Numbered from the stretch's first letter, positions 43,896 through 53,528 are shown. The stretch is 64,000 bases of DNA from Candidatus Gastranaerophilales bacterium (GCA_947630045.1 CANRGC010000002.1:62001-126000), one strand, 5' to 3'. Made by a program: numbers and translations. Notes: a model not told the origin generated them from the sequence alone.

Positions 43896-44114
43896 TCACA
43901 CAAGCCCTTCAACAAGGGCTTTTATGCCGGCTTTTAATCTGTTTTTAACTTCAAGTTTTCTTAAAATGGAAGCCACATGAACCTTAACTGTATGATAAGA
44001 GATAAATAAATCTTCTCCTATTTCAACGTTACTTTTTCCCATAACTATTCTTTTTAAAACTTCAATTTCTCTTTCCGTAAAATGATAATCTTTCCCGTTT
44101 TCCATATTTTGCAT
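43896..44114 (-). CDS. Single-domain LuxR-type HTH protein
   Basis: About 72 residues from ATG 44114 (or 44105; AGGAAG upstream); the frame is open to a TTG at 44162. It is almost only the GerE/LuxR HTH: 'FTEREIEVLKRIVMGKSNVE' then 'LFISYHTVKVHVASILRKL'. It lacks a receiver or ligand domain and lies next to the HD-GYP regulator on the same strand. It may act with that protein, but each seems to have its own start. Confidence 0.8.
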   Translation of the reverse strand: MQNMENGKDYHFTEREIEVLKRIVMGKSNVEIGEDLFISYHTVKVHVASILRKLEVKNRLKAGIKALVEGLV

Positions 44115-44344
44115 ACTTCCTATAAAACTGTTACATCTTTTATCTTCCCACCAAAATGACAAAATGAACCAATTATAGCATTATGTATATTACCGTTTAT
44201 AAAAATTATTGTAGACTAAGAAAATTTTCACGGGTAAAAATTATTTAAAACCGTTAATATACTTGGGTTTTTTGCAAATAACAAATGCAAAAAAAATTTA
44301 TAAAAATTTTTAAAAAAACAGGATATTTTTGAAGCTTTATTAAG

Positions 44345-45235
44345 TTATATATCTAAAAAGCTTAAAATTTCTTCTTCATTGTTAACAAAGTTAATATTAA
44401 ATTTTTCTTTGTTCTGTCTAAACCAAGTTAATTGCCTTTTTGCAAAGTTTCTCGTATGTTGTTTAATTTTATCCACGGCAACATCAAAATTCGGATAAAC
44501 ACCGCTTTCCAAATCAAAAAACTCTCTATAACCTATCGTGTTATATAAAATATCGTTTTTGCCGTATTTTTTATAAACACTCTGCCATTCTTCAAAAAGC
44601 CCCATTTTAAGCATTAAATCAACTCTTAAATTAATTTTTTCATACAATTCTTCTCTTTCAACGTTTTTCATAAACCAGACAGAGTCAAATTTTTCATTTT
44701 CGGGCTGTTCTATTTCGGACATTTTTCCGCAAAGCGCCTCAATAAGCTCAATAGAGCGAATAACTTTATCTCTGTTGTTTTTATGAACCATATTTGCACG
44801 AGCTTCATCTTTTTGTTTTAAAATTTCAAAGAGTTCTTCGTTCGTTTTTTTTGAGAGTTTTTCTCTTAAAGGTTCGTTTTTGCCAAATTCGAACAGGTCT
44901 TTGTTATCAAGAAGGCTTTTTATATAAAACCATGTTCCGCCTTGAATAATAATGGGAAAGGCGGAATTTTTAATTATTTGTTTTGCGTCTTTTACAAAAT
45001 CGCCCGCCGAATAAACACCGTCATTCGGGCTTTTTATGTCTATAAGGCGGTGTATAACCGAAGATTGCTCTTGTTTTGTGGGTTTTGCAGAAACAATATC
45101 CAAATCTTTGTAAACAATTCTTGAATCAGCACAAATAATTTCGCCGTTTATTTTTTTTGCGAGATTAATTGACAGGGCTGTCTTGCCCGAGGCTGTCGGC
45201 CCCGTTATTACAATTATCGGTAAAGTTTTTTTCAT
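44345..45235 (-). CDS. miaA: tRNA dimethylallyltransferase MiaA
   Basis: A 296-residue enzyme that prenylates A37 of tRNAs reading UNN codons. The P-loop is 'GPTASGKTALS', then 'GEIICADSRIVYKDLDI', 'HRLIDIKSP', 'IIQGGTWFY' and 'HTRNFAKRQLTWFR', the family order. Its start lies 71 nt inside the upstream membrane-protein gene, and the length is typical. Confidence 0.95.
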   Translation of the reverse strand: MKKTLPIIVITGPTASGKTALSINLAKKINGEIICADSRIVYKDLDIVSAKPTKQEQSSVIHRLIDIKSPNDGVYSAGDFVKDAKQIIKNSAFPIIIQGGTWFYIKSLLDNKDLFEFGKNEPLREKLSKKTNEELFEILKQKDEARANMVHKNNRDKVIRSIELIEALCGKMSEIEQPENEKFDSVWFMKNVEREELYEKINLRVDLMLKMGLFEEWQSVYKKYGKNDILYNTIGYREFFDLESGVYPNFDVAVDKIKQHTRNFAKRQLTWFRQNKEKFNINFVNNEEEILSFLDI

Positions 45236-46022
45236 ATATCGAAAATATTAGCACAATAAAGAATGCGGTGAAATATATTCTTACCACAAGAGAAATAAAC
45301 ATTAAAATCTGATTTGGAAAGGAGCCCATTTCCAAAAGCGAAATTATAACGTTGAAAAAAAGAATAAAAACAAAAACACCGATATATAAAAAAGGTTTTT
45401 TGAAAATTGCGGCAATTCCTTTAAAAAGCCCCGTCAGAGGGTTGTTTGTATTTTGAAAGAAAAGAGCCGGAATTGAAAATAAAGTAAAGAAAAAATAAGA
45501 AATAAAACCAATATCCACAAACAAACTTTTTTTCATAAGCAAACCCTTTACATCGGGCGGAAGCGATTCGTAATATGCCGCAAGACTCATTTGTTCAGGT
45601 TTAAAGCCCTGAAGGGCGTTTGTGATGGTATCAGGCTTAAACATAACAAAATTGGCAAAATATAAAATAAACCAAGTGTAAATTACAAACAAAATCAAAT
45701 AAAAAGTTAAAGGCAAAATATAGTTTGCAACGGATGAAAAGAAATCACCCTTAAGAGCAAAACACTGATTTTTAAAGTCTTCTTCGATATTGCCCGTTTC
45801 CCTGTAAGAAACAATGCCTTTTATCACGCCAAACCAGCCCGAAAAAAAGGCTGAAGTAAACAAAAGAAACAGTATGCCCGTTAAAACAAAACCAGATTTA
45901 TTATTTTGCATGTATAAAACAGGCATGAGGTTTGCTATGACTATAAAATATAATATAAAAATTAACATTACATATGGATTTTTGATTAATATTCTAAAAC
46001 TTTTTTTAATTTCTTCTCTCAT
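45165..46022 (-). CDS. Polytopic membrane protein of unknown function
   Basis: A 285-residue protein with about six hydrophobic segments (e.g. 'VMLIFILYFIVIANLMPVLY', 'FVLTGILFLLFTSAFFSGW', 'FLYIGVFVFILFFNVIISLL'). No motif known to me. The C-terminus overlaps miaA by 71 nt, an unusual length that suggests coupling. Proteins of this shape are often annotated as uncharacterised membrane proteins. Confidence 0.7.
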   Translation of the reverse strand: MREEIKKSFRILIKNPYVMLIFILYFIVIANLMPVLYMQNNKSGFVLTGILFLLFTSAFFSGWFGVIKGIVSYRETGNIEEDFKNQCFALKGDFFSSVANYILPLTFYLILFVIYTWFILYFANFVMFKPDTITNALQGFKPEQMSLAAYYESLPPDVKGLLMKKSLFVDIGFISYFFFTLFSIPALFFQNTNNPLTGLFKGIAAIFKKPFLYIGVFVFILFFNVIISLLEMGSFPNQILMFISLVVRIYFTAFFIVLIFSIYEKNFTDNCNNGADSLGQDSPVN

Positions 46023-46177
46023 AATTATCCCGTTTTTAAATTGATTATTTTATTATGATAATTATAAATCGTATTTATTTTCAATACACTAAATGTTAAG
46101 TTTTTAATAACGCAAAATTATTTTTTTTCATGTTTTAAAAAAATGCTTTACACAAATATATTTCAGGGAGAAAATCT

Positions 46178-48313
46178 ATGATTAAGTCAGTAAATCTGAT
46201 TAATTTTGCCCCAAAAGGTGTCGTTTCAGGTAAAAACAACAGTTTTAAGAAAACAGAAAATTTAACAAATTCGATAACTTTCAGAGGGAAAAATTTTGCC
46301 GCAGACAAACTTGCGGGCGCTTACAGAGGATATAACAACATTAAAGTGGCTAAAACCGTTTCATTTACGGGGACAGGAAGCTTATCGGAAGCGTTTGATG
46401 TTTTTAATAAGTCCATTGTTACTTGTAAAGACAAGAAAAAAGGTCGTGACGGCGAAAAAGTCGGTTCAAGAGTTAATGTAAGCGAACTTATGTCCGAATT
46501 TAACGGCGGACTTCCGAAATATGATGACGCAATTAAAACAACAATCAATATTTCCGAAGGAGACAAAAAAGTTAACGGAGAAAAAATTATCACGGACGCA
46601 AGATGCCAGATAAAAAATATCGGGGATAATAAGCTCAGGTTTGAAATGGTTGTAAGACCGTCCAGACGTGAAACAGATTCCCCGCACAGAACTCCCCACA
46701 TTTCTCAAAACCTGCAAATTGAGCTGCGCCCAAACGCTATCGGGCTTGATGAAAATGAAAAAAGAATAGTCACGGGAACGCCCGAAACAGCTTATGTTCT
46801 TAATACAAAGGGCAAATTAATGGCAATCGTCGAGGACGGTGATAACGTTCTTTTGACAAACGCAGGAAAAATAAAAAAGAAAGAAGACGGTTTGGGGTCA
46901 CTCGGGGTTAACGCCAGAGAATATCAAATTATGAGCGCAAACGGAGAAAAAATGGATAATGAAGCGCTTGCAACAGGAACACCTTCTTTTGCAAGAATAA
47001 ACAACTATATTCCGTTTGAAGTTAAAGATATACCCTCAGTAGAGCCAAAAAAAGGCGGAAGCCAAGGCGGCGGAACGGAACTTGTCATAGGTCTTGAAAA
47101 CGGCAGATTTGTTCCCGAAATTATTGAGTCCATTGAAACTTTTGTTGAAAAAGTAAATAAAGGTGAAATTGTTCTGGATGAGTTTGTTCCCGCAGAGAAT
47201 GCTCAAAAAACCCAAATAGCAATGTTGGCAGGAGGTTTCGGTTCACGTGCCGAATATACAAACGCTTCTTCAAGTAAAATTTTCCATAACAAAGACGGCG
47301 GCTCAAATCTTACCAAAGGTTGTTTTAGAACCGCAACAGGTCTGACCCCTATGGAAACAACCTTTGTTTCTCTCCACAAAGCGGGTCTTTTGGACTGTTC
47401 AAAAGGAAATCTTAAAATAGGCAAAAACATTAAATTCTATCTTAATGATTCGGGTATAAACGGCGGAAACGGCGGTTTCACGGTTGATATGTATAACACA
47501 ATGAAAAGAAATAATCGTGAAAACCTTTTAATTCTTCCAAACGACGCAATGTCAAGAATTCCAAACGCCCTCAAAGAAGTAAACGAATTGATGAATACCG
47601 GAAAAGCGGCTGTTGTTATGGTTGCAAAAGAAGTAAATAAAGAAGACGCAAAAGGCACTCTCGGCATTATGAAAATTAATGACAAAGGTGAAATCGAAGC
47701 TTTTGCCGAAAAACCCAAAAAATTTAAAGAAGGGTATGTTGATGAAAATGACAACTGTTTTGCAAATACATTCCAATTTGCAGTCAGCAAAGAAGCCTTT
47801 AAAGCGCTTTCAATCTTAGAGCCTTATTTACCTTCCAACAATTCGGGAAAAGAGCCGAGAGATTGGTCAAAAACATTTACTCCGATTTTAATGGCGCTCA
47901 CTCAAAATGATGATATAGAAGAAATCAGAGAACAAATAAAGAAAATAATTGATGAAGACACGCCCGACGACGTTATTAAGGCGGCAAAAGATTCACTCAA
48001 GGGGCAAAAAATTTATGCCGTTAAAACAAGCGAACCTTGGGCAGATTGCGGAACTTTAAACGCCCTGTATCACACAACAATGCAAATTGCTTCAGGCGAA
48101 TTTCCTCTTGAAGATTTTGAAAGAAAACGTGTAATAGACAGCGTAAACACTAAAACAGGGTTAATTACAAGCTCGCCCGAACAGAAAAAAGAAATAGAAG
48201 AAAAATATGATGTAGAGGGGCAGGTTATGGTTGTTCCGAAAGCAAAGCCGGTTTCTGAAGAAATCATTGAAAAATACAAATATGCAACCACAAAATATTC
48301 TGATGTAAACTGA
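46178..48313 (+). CDS. Sugar nucleotidyltransferase-like protein with long novel N-terminus
   Basis: A 711-residue protein. Residues 345-650 are an NTP-transferase (nucleotidyltransferase) domain: 'AMLAGGFGSR' (349-357), 'PMETTFVSLHKAG', 'LILPNDAMSRIP', 'EAFAEKPKKFKEG' and 'EPWADCGTL'. The first Gly-rich loop matches ADP-/UDP-/GDP-sugar pyrophosphorylases, although the usual 'GTRLxPLT' after it reads 'GSRAEYTNASSSK'. The first 340 residues are unlike anything I know; they contain 'ITFRGKNF' and 'VSFTGTGS' (F-x-G motif twice). The sugar and nucleotide are undetermined. GGGAG lies before the ATG; a terminator follows. Confidence 0.7.
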   Translation: MIKSVNLINFAPKGVVSGKNNSFKKTENLTNSITFRGKNFAADKLAGAYRGYNNIKVAKTVSFTGTGSLSEAFDVFNKSIVTCKDKKKGRDGEKVGSRVNVSELMSEFNGGLPKYDDAIKTTINISEGDKKVNGEKIITDARCQIKNIGDNKLRFEMVVRPSRRETDSPHRTPHISQNLQIELRPNAIGLDENEKRIVTGTPETAYVLNTKGKLMAIVEDGDNVLLTNAGKIKKKEDGLGSLGVNAREYQIMSANGEKMDNEALATGTPSFARINNYIPFEVKDIPSVEPKKGGSQGGGTELVIGLENGRFVPEIIESIETFVEKVNKGEIVLDEFVPAENAQKTQIAMLAGGFGSRAEYTNASSSKIFHNKDGGSNLTKGCFRTATGLTPMETTFVSLHKAGLLDCSKGNLKIGKNIKFYLNDSGINGGNGGFTVDMYNTMKRNNRENLLILPNDAMSRIPNALKEVNELMNTGKAAVVMVAKEVNKEDAKGTLGIMKINDKGEIEAFAEKPKKFKEGYVDENDNCFANTFQFAVSKEAFKALSILEPYLPSNNSGKEPRDWSKTFTPILMALTQNDDIEEIREQIKKIIDEDTPDDVIKAAKDSLKGQKIYAVKTSEPWADCGTLNALYHTTMQIASGEFPLEDFERKRVIDSVNTKTGLITSSPEQKKEIEEKYDVEGQVMVVPKAKPVSEEIIEKYKYATTKYSDVN

Positions 48314-48316
48314 TAA

Positions 48317-48341
48317 AAAGGCGGGCTTCATTCCCGCCTTT
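48317..48341 (+). terminator. Terminator hairpin after the nucleotidyltransferase gene
   Basis: A 9-bp stem AAAGGCGGG/CCCGCCTTT with a 7-base loop; the T run after it is short. Confidence 0.75.
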
Positions 48342-48354
48342 CAGTTTAAAAGGT

Positions 48355-48383
48355 TTGACTAAATAATTTTAAAAGTTTATTAT
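48355..48383 (+). promoter_or_regulatory. Promoter placing the RNA start at the ATG of the GT41 gene
   Basis: TTGACT (48355-48360), a 17-bp spacer and TATTAT (48378-48383). Seven bases later is 48390-48391, the start codon, and there is no Shine-Dalgarno sequence. A leaderless message is predicted. Confidence 0.55.
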
Positions 48384-48390
48384 AAATTTT

Positions 48391-50016
48391 ATGAATTTAC
48401 CCGCTAAAAACGCTATGAAAAGATTGACGTCCAAGCCCTTGCTTGAAAAAATTTCTCAGGCAGACGGGCTTTTTCGTGAACGCAAGTATAATGAAGCCAT
48501 AGAACTTTATAAACAAGTTCTTTCACAAATTGATAAAACTTATCTTTTTGATATTCACGAATTATACAGCAGAATGGGGAGCGCCTTTTATTATTTAAAC
48601 GAGAAAGACAAATCTCTTGAGGCTTATTTAAATGCCATTAAATATTATAAGAAAAACCCTCAAGACTATTCCATGATTGCATATTATTACTATTGGTATG
48701 ACCCGAATGTTGCAATAGAATATTATAAAAAGGCGTTTGAACTAAGCCCTTCAGGCATTTCCGGCTTTTCAACCATGGCGCTTGCCCTTTTAAAATCAGA
48801 TAAATATTCCCAAAGCAAAATAAAAGAAACTTTTGAAAAAGCCCTTTTAAAGGTTAGGGCGTTTTGCAAGAAAGACAATGTAAATTTTACATTTGATAAA
48901 GAAATTCTTAAAACAAAACAAAAACTCCGCATAGGTTATTTATCGGGCGATTTTCATAACCATGCAATGATGAATTTCATTATGCCCCTTTTAGAAAATC
49001 ATTCAAAGGAAAAATTCGATTTTATACTTTATTCTGCCGATACAAAAACAGATTTTGTCACTGAAAAAATTAAAAAATCGGGCTATGAAATAAAATTGGT
49101 TCAAGATTTTTCTCCGGCTGACATTGCAAAAGAAATTTATAAAGATAACATAGATATTCTTGTTGATTTGAGCGGATATACAAGTAAAAAATTTCCCACG
49201 CTTTTATATAAGCCGGCGCCCGTTCAAATTCAATATTTAGGTTTTGTTAACACACTTGGAATGAAAGAAGTTGATTATATTCTTTGCGATGAATTTACCG
49301 TTCCGAAAGAAATGGCAAAATATTATACGGAAAAACCGCTTTATTTAAACACAACCATGCAAAGATTTTCTTTCAACAACAAATTTACCCCCCCGCCGAT
49401 TTCAAAACTTCCATATTTTGAAAACGGTTATATTACATTCGGCAGCTATAATTGCACCTCAAAAATCAACGATTTAACAATATCTCTCTGGTCAGAAATT
49501 TTAAAGACAACCGAAAATTCCAAGCTGTTAATTTTCCGTTCTCAAATGACCCCGAAGATTATGGAAGTTTTGGCTTCAAAATTTGAAAAAAACGGAATTT
49601 ATAAAGACAGACTCATCTTCAATAACAAATATCCGGAAGGAAATTGGCGAAGTGCATACGGGCTTTGCGATATCGGGCTTGATACAATGCCTTTCAACGG
49701 GCTTACAATTACGACCGAGGCAATTTTTATGGGAGTTCCGATTTTAACTTTGGCGGGAAACTCAATGCAATCAAGGGGCTGTGCCAGAATAAACAAGGCT
49801 CTCGGTCTTGATGAACTTATTTCTTATACAAAAGAAGAATATGTAAATAAGGCAAAAAGCCTTGCGGGCGACATTAAAAAGCTTGAATATTACAGAAACA
49901 ATTTAAGGGATATTATATCAAATTCGGTTATTTTAAATGACTATAAGAATTTTGCGCTTGAAGTTGAAAGTGCATACAAAAGGGCATGGGATGAATTTTT
50001 AAAAAATCAGACTTGA
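48391..50016 (+). CDS. TPR protein with GT41 (O-GlcNAc-transferase-like) domain
   Basis: A 541-residue protein. Residues 20-160 hold TPR-like helices ('ADGLFRERKYNEAIELYKQV', 'GSAFYYLNEKDKSLEAYLNA'). From about 180 the GT41/SPINDLY catalytic region starts: 'IGYLSGDFHNHAMMNF' (His191 at the place of the catalytic-pocket His of human OGT), 'PAPVQIQYLGFVNTLG', 'GSYNCTSKINDLTISLW' (Lys358, matching the essential UDP-binding Lys), and 'LDTMPFNGLTITTEAIFMGV'. The family adds sugars from UDP-sugar donors to Ser/Thr of proteins. The bacterial substrate and donor are unknown. It follows a nucleotidyltransferase gene but has its own promoter. Confidence 0.85.
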   Translation: MNLPAKNAMKRLTSKPLLEKISQADGLFRERKYNEAIELYKQVLSQIDKTYLFDIHELYSRMGSAFYYLNEKDKSLEAYLNAIKYYKKNPQDYSMIAYYYYWYDPNVAIEYYKKAFELSPSGISGFSTMALALLKSDKYSQSKIKETFEKALLKVRAFCKKDNVNFTFDKEILKTKQKLRIGYLSGDFHNHAMMNFIMPLLENHSKEKFDFILYSADTKTDFVTEKIKKSGYEIKLVQDFSPADIAKEIYKDNIDILVDLSGYTSKKFPTLLYKPAPVQIQYLGFVNTLGMKEVDYILCDEFTVPKEMAKYYTEKPLYLNTTMQRFSFNNKFTPPPISKLPYFENGYITFGSYNCTSKINDLTISLWSEILKTTENSKLLIFRSQMTPKIMEVLASKFEKNGIYKDRLIFNNKYPEGNWRSAYGLCDIGLDTMPFNGLTITTEAIFMGVPILTLAGNSMQSRGCARINKALGLDELISYTKEEYVNKAKSLAGDIKKLEYYRNNLRDIISNSVILNDYKNFALEVESAYKRAWDEFLKNQT

Positions 50017-50273
50017 TGACAATTGATTTTTGTGAAGTTTTATTAAATAAATAAGATTATCCGATATCCTTTTATAGATTGATTTTTTTAAATTTAATTT
50101 CTTTTTTTTAAAAATAGATATATATTTTATAAAAAAGATAGCAAAAAAATCTTTTTTTATGTTTTGTATACAAGAACCCATATATCGCAACTCGGGTGTC
50201 ATAATTTTTTTTAACCTTTTTTAGGTTAACTAAACACGAGAAAACTTTATATATTATTAGGAGATTAGTATCA

Positions 50274-50633
50274 ATGACAGACATTCAAGGCAACTATAAC
50301 ATTTCATACAACAACGGAATTGAGCCCAAAAAAGCTCAAAAAGATTGTCAATCTCCTAAAGAAGTCGTTGATTGCAATGACAAATTGCAGTTGACAAATT
50401 TAAATGACAGCCCCGCTGCAATTAGCGGAAAAGCCATGGTTAAGCCAAAGGGGGAATATAAATTTGACCCCAAAAAAGTCGAAAACGATGTTTTGGAATT
50501 TAAAATTTCAGAAGATGTTAAAGAAATGGCAGAGGCTTATAAGGCAGATTTAATTAAAAACGGCTGTGATGAAAAGACGGCAGGTGAAAAAGCACGCATG
50601 CTTTCTCGTATGTTGATGATTGAGTCAATTTAA
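50274..50633 (+). CDS. Small cytoplasmic protein, function unknown
   Basis: A 119-residue protein. The N-terminal half is disordered-looking and Asn/Lys/Pro-rich; the C-terminal half is helical ('DVKEMAEAYKADLIKNGCDE', 'EKARMLSRMLMIESI'). No family recognised. GGAG precedes the ATG. A small perfect inverted repeat, TTAACC/GGTTAA, lies upstream at 50211-50229. Confidence 0.6.
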   Translation: MTDIQGNYNISYNNGIEPKKAQKDCQSPKEVVDCNDKLQLTNLNDSPAAISGKAMVKPKGEYKFDPKKVENDVLEFKISEDVKEMAEAYKADLIKNGCDEKTAGEKARMLSRMLMIESI

Positions 50634-50672
50634 AATTTTTAAAAATAACAGTTGAAACGAGGACTTTTTTGT

Positions 50673-50714
50673 GTGAATATTTTGCTTGATAAAGCTAAAA
50701 CAAGAGCAAAATAA
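50673..50714 (+). CDS. 13-codon upstream reading frame before the radical SAM gene
   Basis: GTG at 50673 has GAGGA 9 nt upstream and opens 13 codons (MNILLDKAKTRAK), with TAA at 50712-50714, 2 nt before the next ATG, which has no clear ribosome binding site of its own. It may simply couple translation into the next gene. Confidence 0.3.
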   Translation: MNILLDKAKTRAK

Positions 50715-50716
50715 AC

Positions 50717-51346
50717 ATGCAAAATCTTTTATATTTTCTATACGGCAAAGCTTACATTAACCTTACAAACGCTTGTTCCAACGCTTGCAAATTTTGTGTC
50801 AGAGATATAAAAAAAGATGTTAAAGGGTCAAACCTTTGGCTTGAAAATGAAAATGTCAGCGCAAAAGACGTTATAGAACAAATTGAAGCAAATAAAGAAA
50901 AAATCGCCATAGAAAACGAAATTGTTTTTTGCGGATACGGAGAGCCCCTAACCCGTTTTGAACTTGTAAAAGAAATTTCGCAGTATATTAAAAAGACCAT
51001 GCCGGATGTTAAAATCAGAATTAACACAAACGGGCATGGAAATTTTTTGAATAAAAAAAATATAGTTCCCGAGCTTTCAAAACTGATTGATTCAATTTCG
51101 ATAAGTCTGAATGCTCAAAACGAAGAAGAATATAACAAAATTTCGGCCCCAAAAATTAACGGGGCATATAACGAAATGATTAATTTTGCAAAAGAATGCG
51201 TAAATGCGGGCATGGATACAACCTTAAGCGTTGTTACCAATTTTAAGCCCGAACTTTATAATATCAATGTTTCCGAATGCGAAAAGATTGCAAAAAATCT
51301 CGGTGCAAAATTCAGAAACAGAGAATGGATTGAAAACGGTTATTAA
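50717..51346 (+). CDS. Radical SAM protein (TatD-linked type)
   Basis: A 209-residue radical SAM protein beginning 'LYFLYGKAYINLTNACSNAC' with the cluster motif CxxxCxxC ('CSNACKFC'), the SAM motif 'VFCGYGEPLTR' and 'INTNGHGNF'. The pattern fits the short family often found beside tatD, but no tatD is in the window. The reaction is unknown. The following acyl-CoA synthetase starts 17 nt later on the same strand. Confidence 0.8.
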   Translation: MQNLLYFLYGKAYINLTNACSNACKFCVRDIKKDVKGSNLWLENENVSAKDVIEQIEANKEKIAIENEIVFCGYGEPLTRFELVKEISQYIKKTMPDVKIRINTNGHGNFLNKKNIVPELSKLIDSISISLNAQNEEEYNKISAPKINGAYNEMINFAKECVNAGMDTTLSVVTNFKPELYNINVSECEKIAKNLGAKFRNREWIENGY

Positions 51347-51362
51347 ATGAAAGGATAAAATT

Positions 51363-53528
51363 ATGCAAGATGAAGTTTTAAACAAAATTATGAAACCAAA
51401 ATCAATTGCAGTTATCGGCGCAAGCACAAAACCTAAGACAATAGGTTCTGAGATTATGCAAAGATTGAGAGATTATAAATTCAGTGGAAATATTTATCCT
51501 GTTAACCCAAAAGGCGGGATAATCGAAGGATTTCAAGCTTATACAAACATTGAAGAAGTCCCCGGAGATGTTGATTTGGCAGTTATTGTCGTTAACGCAA
51601 AATTTGTGTTGGATACAATTGATCAATGCCACAGAAAAGGAATAAAAGGTCTTGTAATCATAACAGCAGGCTTTAAAGAAACAGGAAAAGAAGGCGCAGA
51701 AGTTGAAAAACAACTTTTGGCTAAAGTTAAAGAATACGGCATGAGATGTGTCGGCCCTAACTGTTTGGGCGTTTTAAACACTCATCCCGATGTTACAATG
51801 GACGCAACATTCGCTGAATCTTTGCCAATCAGAGGCGATATCGGTTTTGTTTCTCAATCGGGCGCTTTGGGCGGCGGTATTTTAAACATATTGAAAGACT
51901 TAAATCTCGGTTTTGCTCAATTCGTTTCAATCGGTAACCAAGCTGATATTAACGCTGAAACAATGCTTGAATATTGGGAAAATGACGACGACGTTAAACA
52001 AATTCTTTTATATATGGAATCAATTCAAAATCCGGCTAACTTCAGAAAATTAGCTTCAAGAATTACAAAGAAAAAACCGATTTTGGCTCTTAAAGCCGGA
52101 CGTTCGGCAGCCGGTGCTTCAGCCGCTTCTTCTCACACAGGTTCTTTGGCGGGTGCAGATAAAGCCGCAGCGGCACTTTTAAAACAATCGGGCGTTATCA
52201 GAGAATTTTCTTTGAAGAATTTGTTTGCAAACGCAAAAGCATTCTCAAATTGCCCTATACCGAAAGGCAACAGAGTTGCAATTATTACAAACTCCGGCGG
52301 CCCCGGAATTATGGCAACGGATGCTATCTGCGAATCAGGCATGCAAATGGCAAAAATTACTGATGAAACAAAAGAAAAATTGAGAAGTTTTCTTCCGTCA
52401 GCCGCTTCGGTTAAAAACCCGATAGATATGATAGCTTCAGCACCGATTGAACACTATCAGCAAACACTTGAAACGGTTATAAAAGACGAAAACGTTGATA
52501 TGATTGTTGTAATTTACTTACCGTTCCTCGGCTTAAAGGATATTGACGTTGCGGAAGCAATTATGAAAATAAAGGCTCAAAATCCTGAAAAACCGATAGT
52601 GGGCGTATTTATGACGACAAGCGATTTCTTCACAAAGATTTCAAACATGGAAGTTAATATGCCGTTTTATATGTATGCGGAAGAAGCGGCAGAAGCGCTT
52701 ACAAGACTTGATGAACAAAGACAATGGATGGAAAAACCTTTGGGCAAAGTTCCTTGTTATGATGTTGATAAAAATAAAGTCTGCGACATTATTAAAAAAT
52801 CAATATCAGAAGGTCGTGACCAATTAACAACATTAGAAAGTATTGATGTACTTCAGGCATACGGCATAAGAGCTTGCAAATACGGCTTAGCTACAAATAT
52901 TGACGAAGTTGTTAACTTGGGCAACTCAATCGGCTATCCTGTTGTTATGAAAATGACATCAAAAACAACATCTCATAAAACAGATGTCGGTGGTGTTGTT
53001 GTTAACATCAGAAGCGAAGAACAGTTAAGAAACGAATATAATGCGCTTTTAAAACGTCTTGAAGAAAAAGGCTTGCTTGAAGGCTTAGAAGGCGTAATCA
53101 TTCAAGAAATGGTTAAAGGAAACCGTGAAATGGTTTGCGGTATTGCAACAGACCCGCAATACGGACCGATGATGATGTTTGGTTTGGGCGGTGTCTTTGT
53201 TGAAGCGCTCAAAGACGTTACATTCAGAATTGCGCCTTTAACTGATACAGACGCACAAGAAATGGTTAAATCGGTTAAAGCATATAAGCTTTTGCAAGGC
53301 GCAAGAGGCACAACACCGGCTCAAATCAGCCAAATTGAAGAAACACTTTTAAGATTGTCTCAACTTGTTAATGACTTCAAATTTATTGATGAACTTGATA
53401 TCAATCCGTTATTAATTTCTGAAAAAACAGGCGAAGGCATTGCGGTTGACGGCAGAATTAAGGTCAGAATGAATGAAGCTCAAGAAGCTTTAAAAGACTG
53501 CCTTACATGTGCCGGAGCCTGCAAATAA
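51363..53528 (+). CDS. Acyl-CoA synthetase (ADP-forming), fused alpha-beta type
   Basis: A 721-residue NDP-forming acetate-CoA ligase. Residues 1-460 are the alpha part (CoA-binding 'IAVIGASTKPKTIGSEI', 'FVSQSGALGGGIL', the phospho-His motif 'SSHTGSLAG'). Residues 480-700 are the ATP-grasp beta part ('YPVVMKMTSKTTSHKTDVGG', 'GPMMMFGLGG', 'DELDINPLL'). It turns acetyl-CoA (or another acyl-CoA) plus ADP and Pi into acid and ATP, a substrate-level energy step common in fermenters. The C-terminus ends in 'CLTCAGACK'. A strong terminator follows. Confidence 0.92.
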   Translation: MQDEVLNKIMKPKSIAVIGASTKPKTIGSEIMQRLRDYKFSGNIYPVNPKGGIIEGFQAYTNIEEVPGDVDLAVIVVNAKFVLDTIDQCHRKGIKGLVIITAGFKETGKEGAEVEKQLLAKVKEYGMRCVGPNCLGVLNTHPDVTMDATFAESLPIRGDIGFVSQSGALGGGILNILKDLNLGFAQFVSIGNQADINAETMLEYWENDDDVKQILLYMESIQNPANFRKLASRITKKKPILALKAGRSAAGASAASSHTGSLAGADKAAAALLKQSGVIREFSLKNLFANAKAFSNCPIPKGNRVAIITNSGGPGIMATDAICESGMQMAKITDETKEKLRSFLPSAASVKNPIDMIASAPIEHYQQTLETVIKDENVDMIVVIYLPFLGLKDIDVAEAIMKIKAQNPEKPIVGVFMTTSDFFTKISNMEVNMPFYMYAEEAAEALTRLDEQRQWMEKPLGKVPCYDVDKNKVCDIIKKSISEGRDQLTTLESIDVLQAYGIRACKYGLATNIDEVVNLGNSIGYPVVMKMTSKTTSHKTDVGGVVVNIRSEEQLRNEYNALLKRLEEKGLLEGLEGVIIQEMVKGNREMVCGIATDPQYGPMMMFGLGGVFVEALKDVTFRIAPLTDTDAQEMVKSVKAYKLLQGARGTTPAQISQIEETLLRLSQLVNDFKFIDELDINPLLISEKTGEGIAVDGRIKVRMNEAQEALKDCLTCAGACK

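Noticed and set aside
47437-47790. 117-codon minus-strand frame inside the nucleotidyltransferase gene
   Set aside because: Antisense shadow with no start signal; the plus strand holds the conserved domain.
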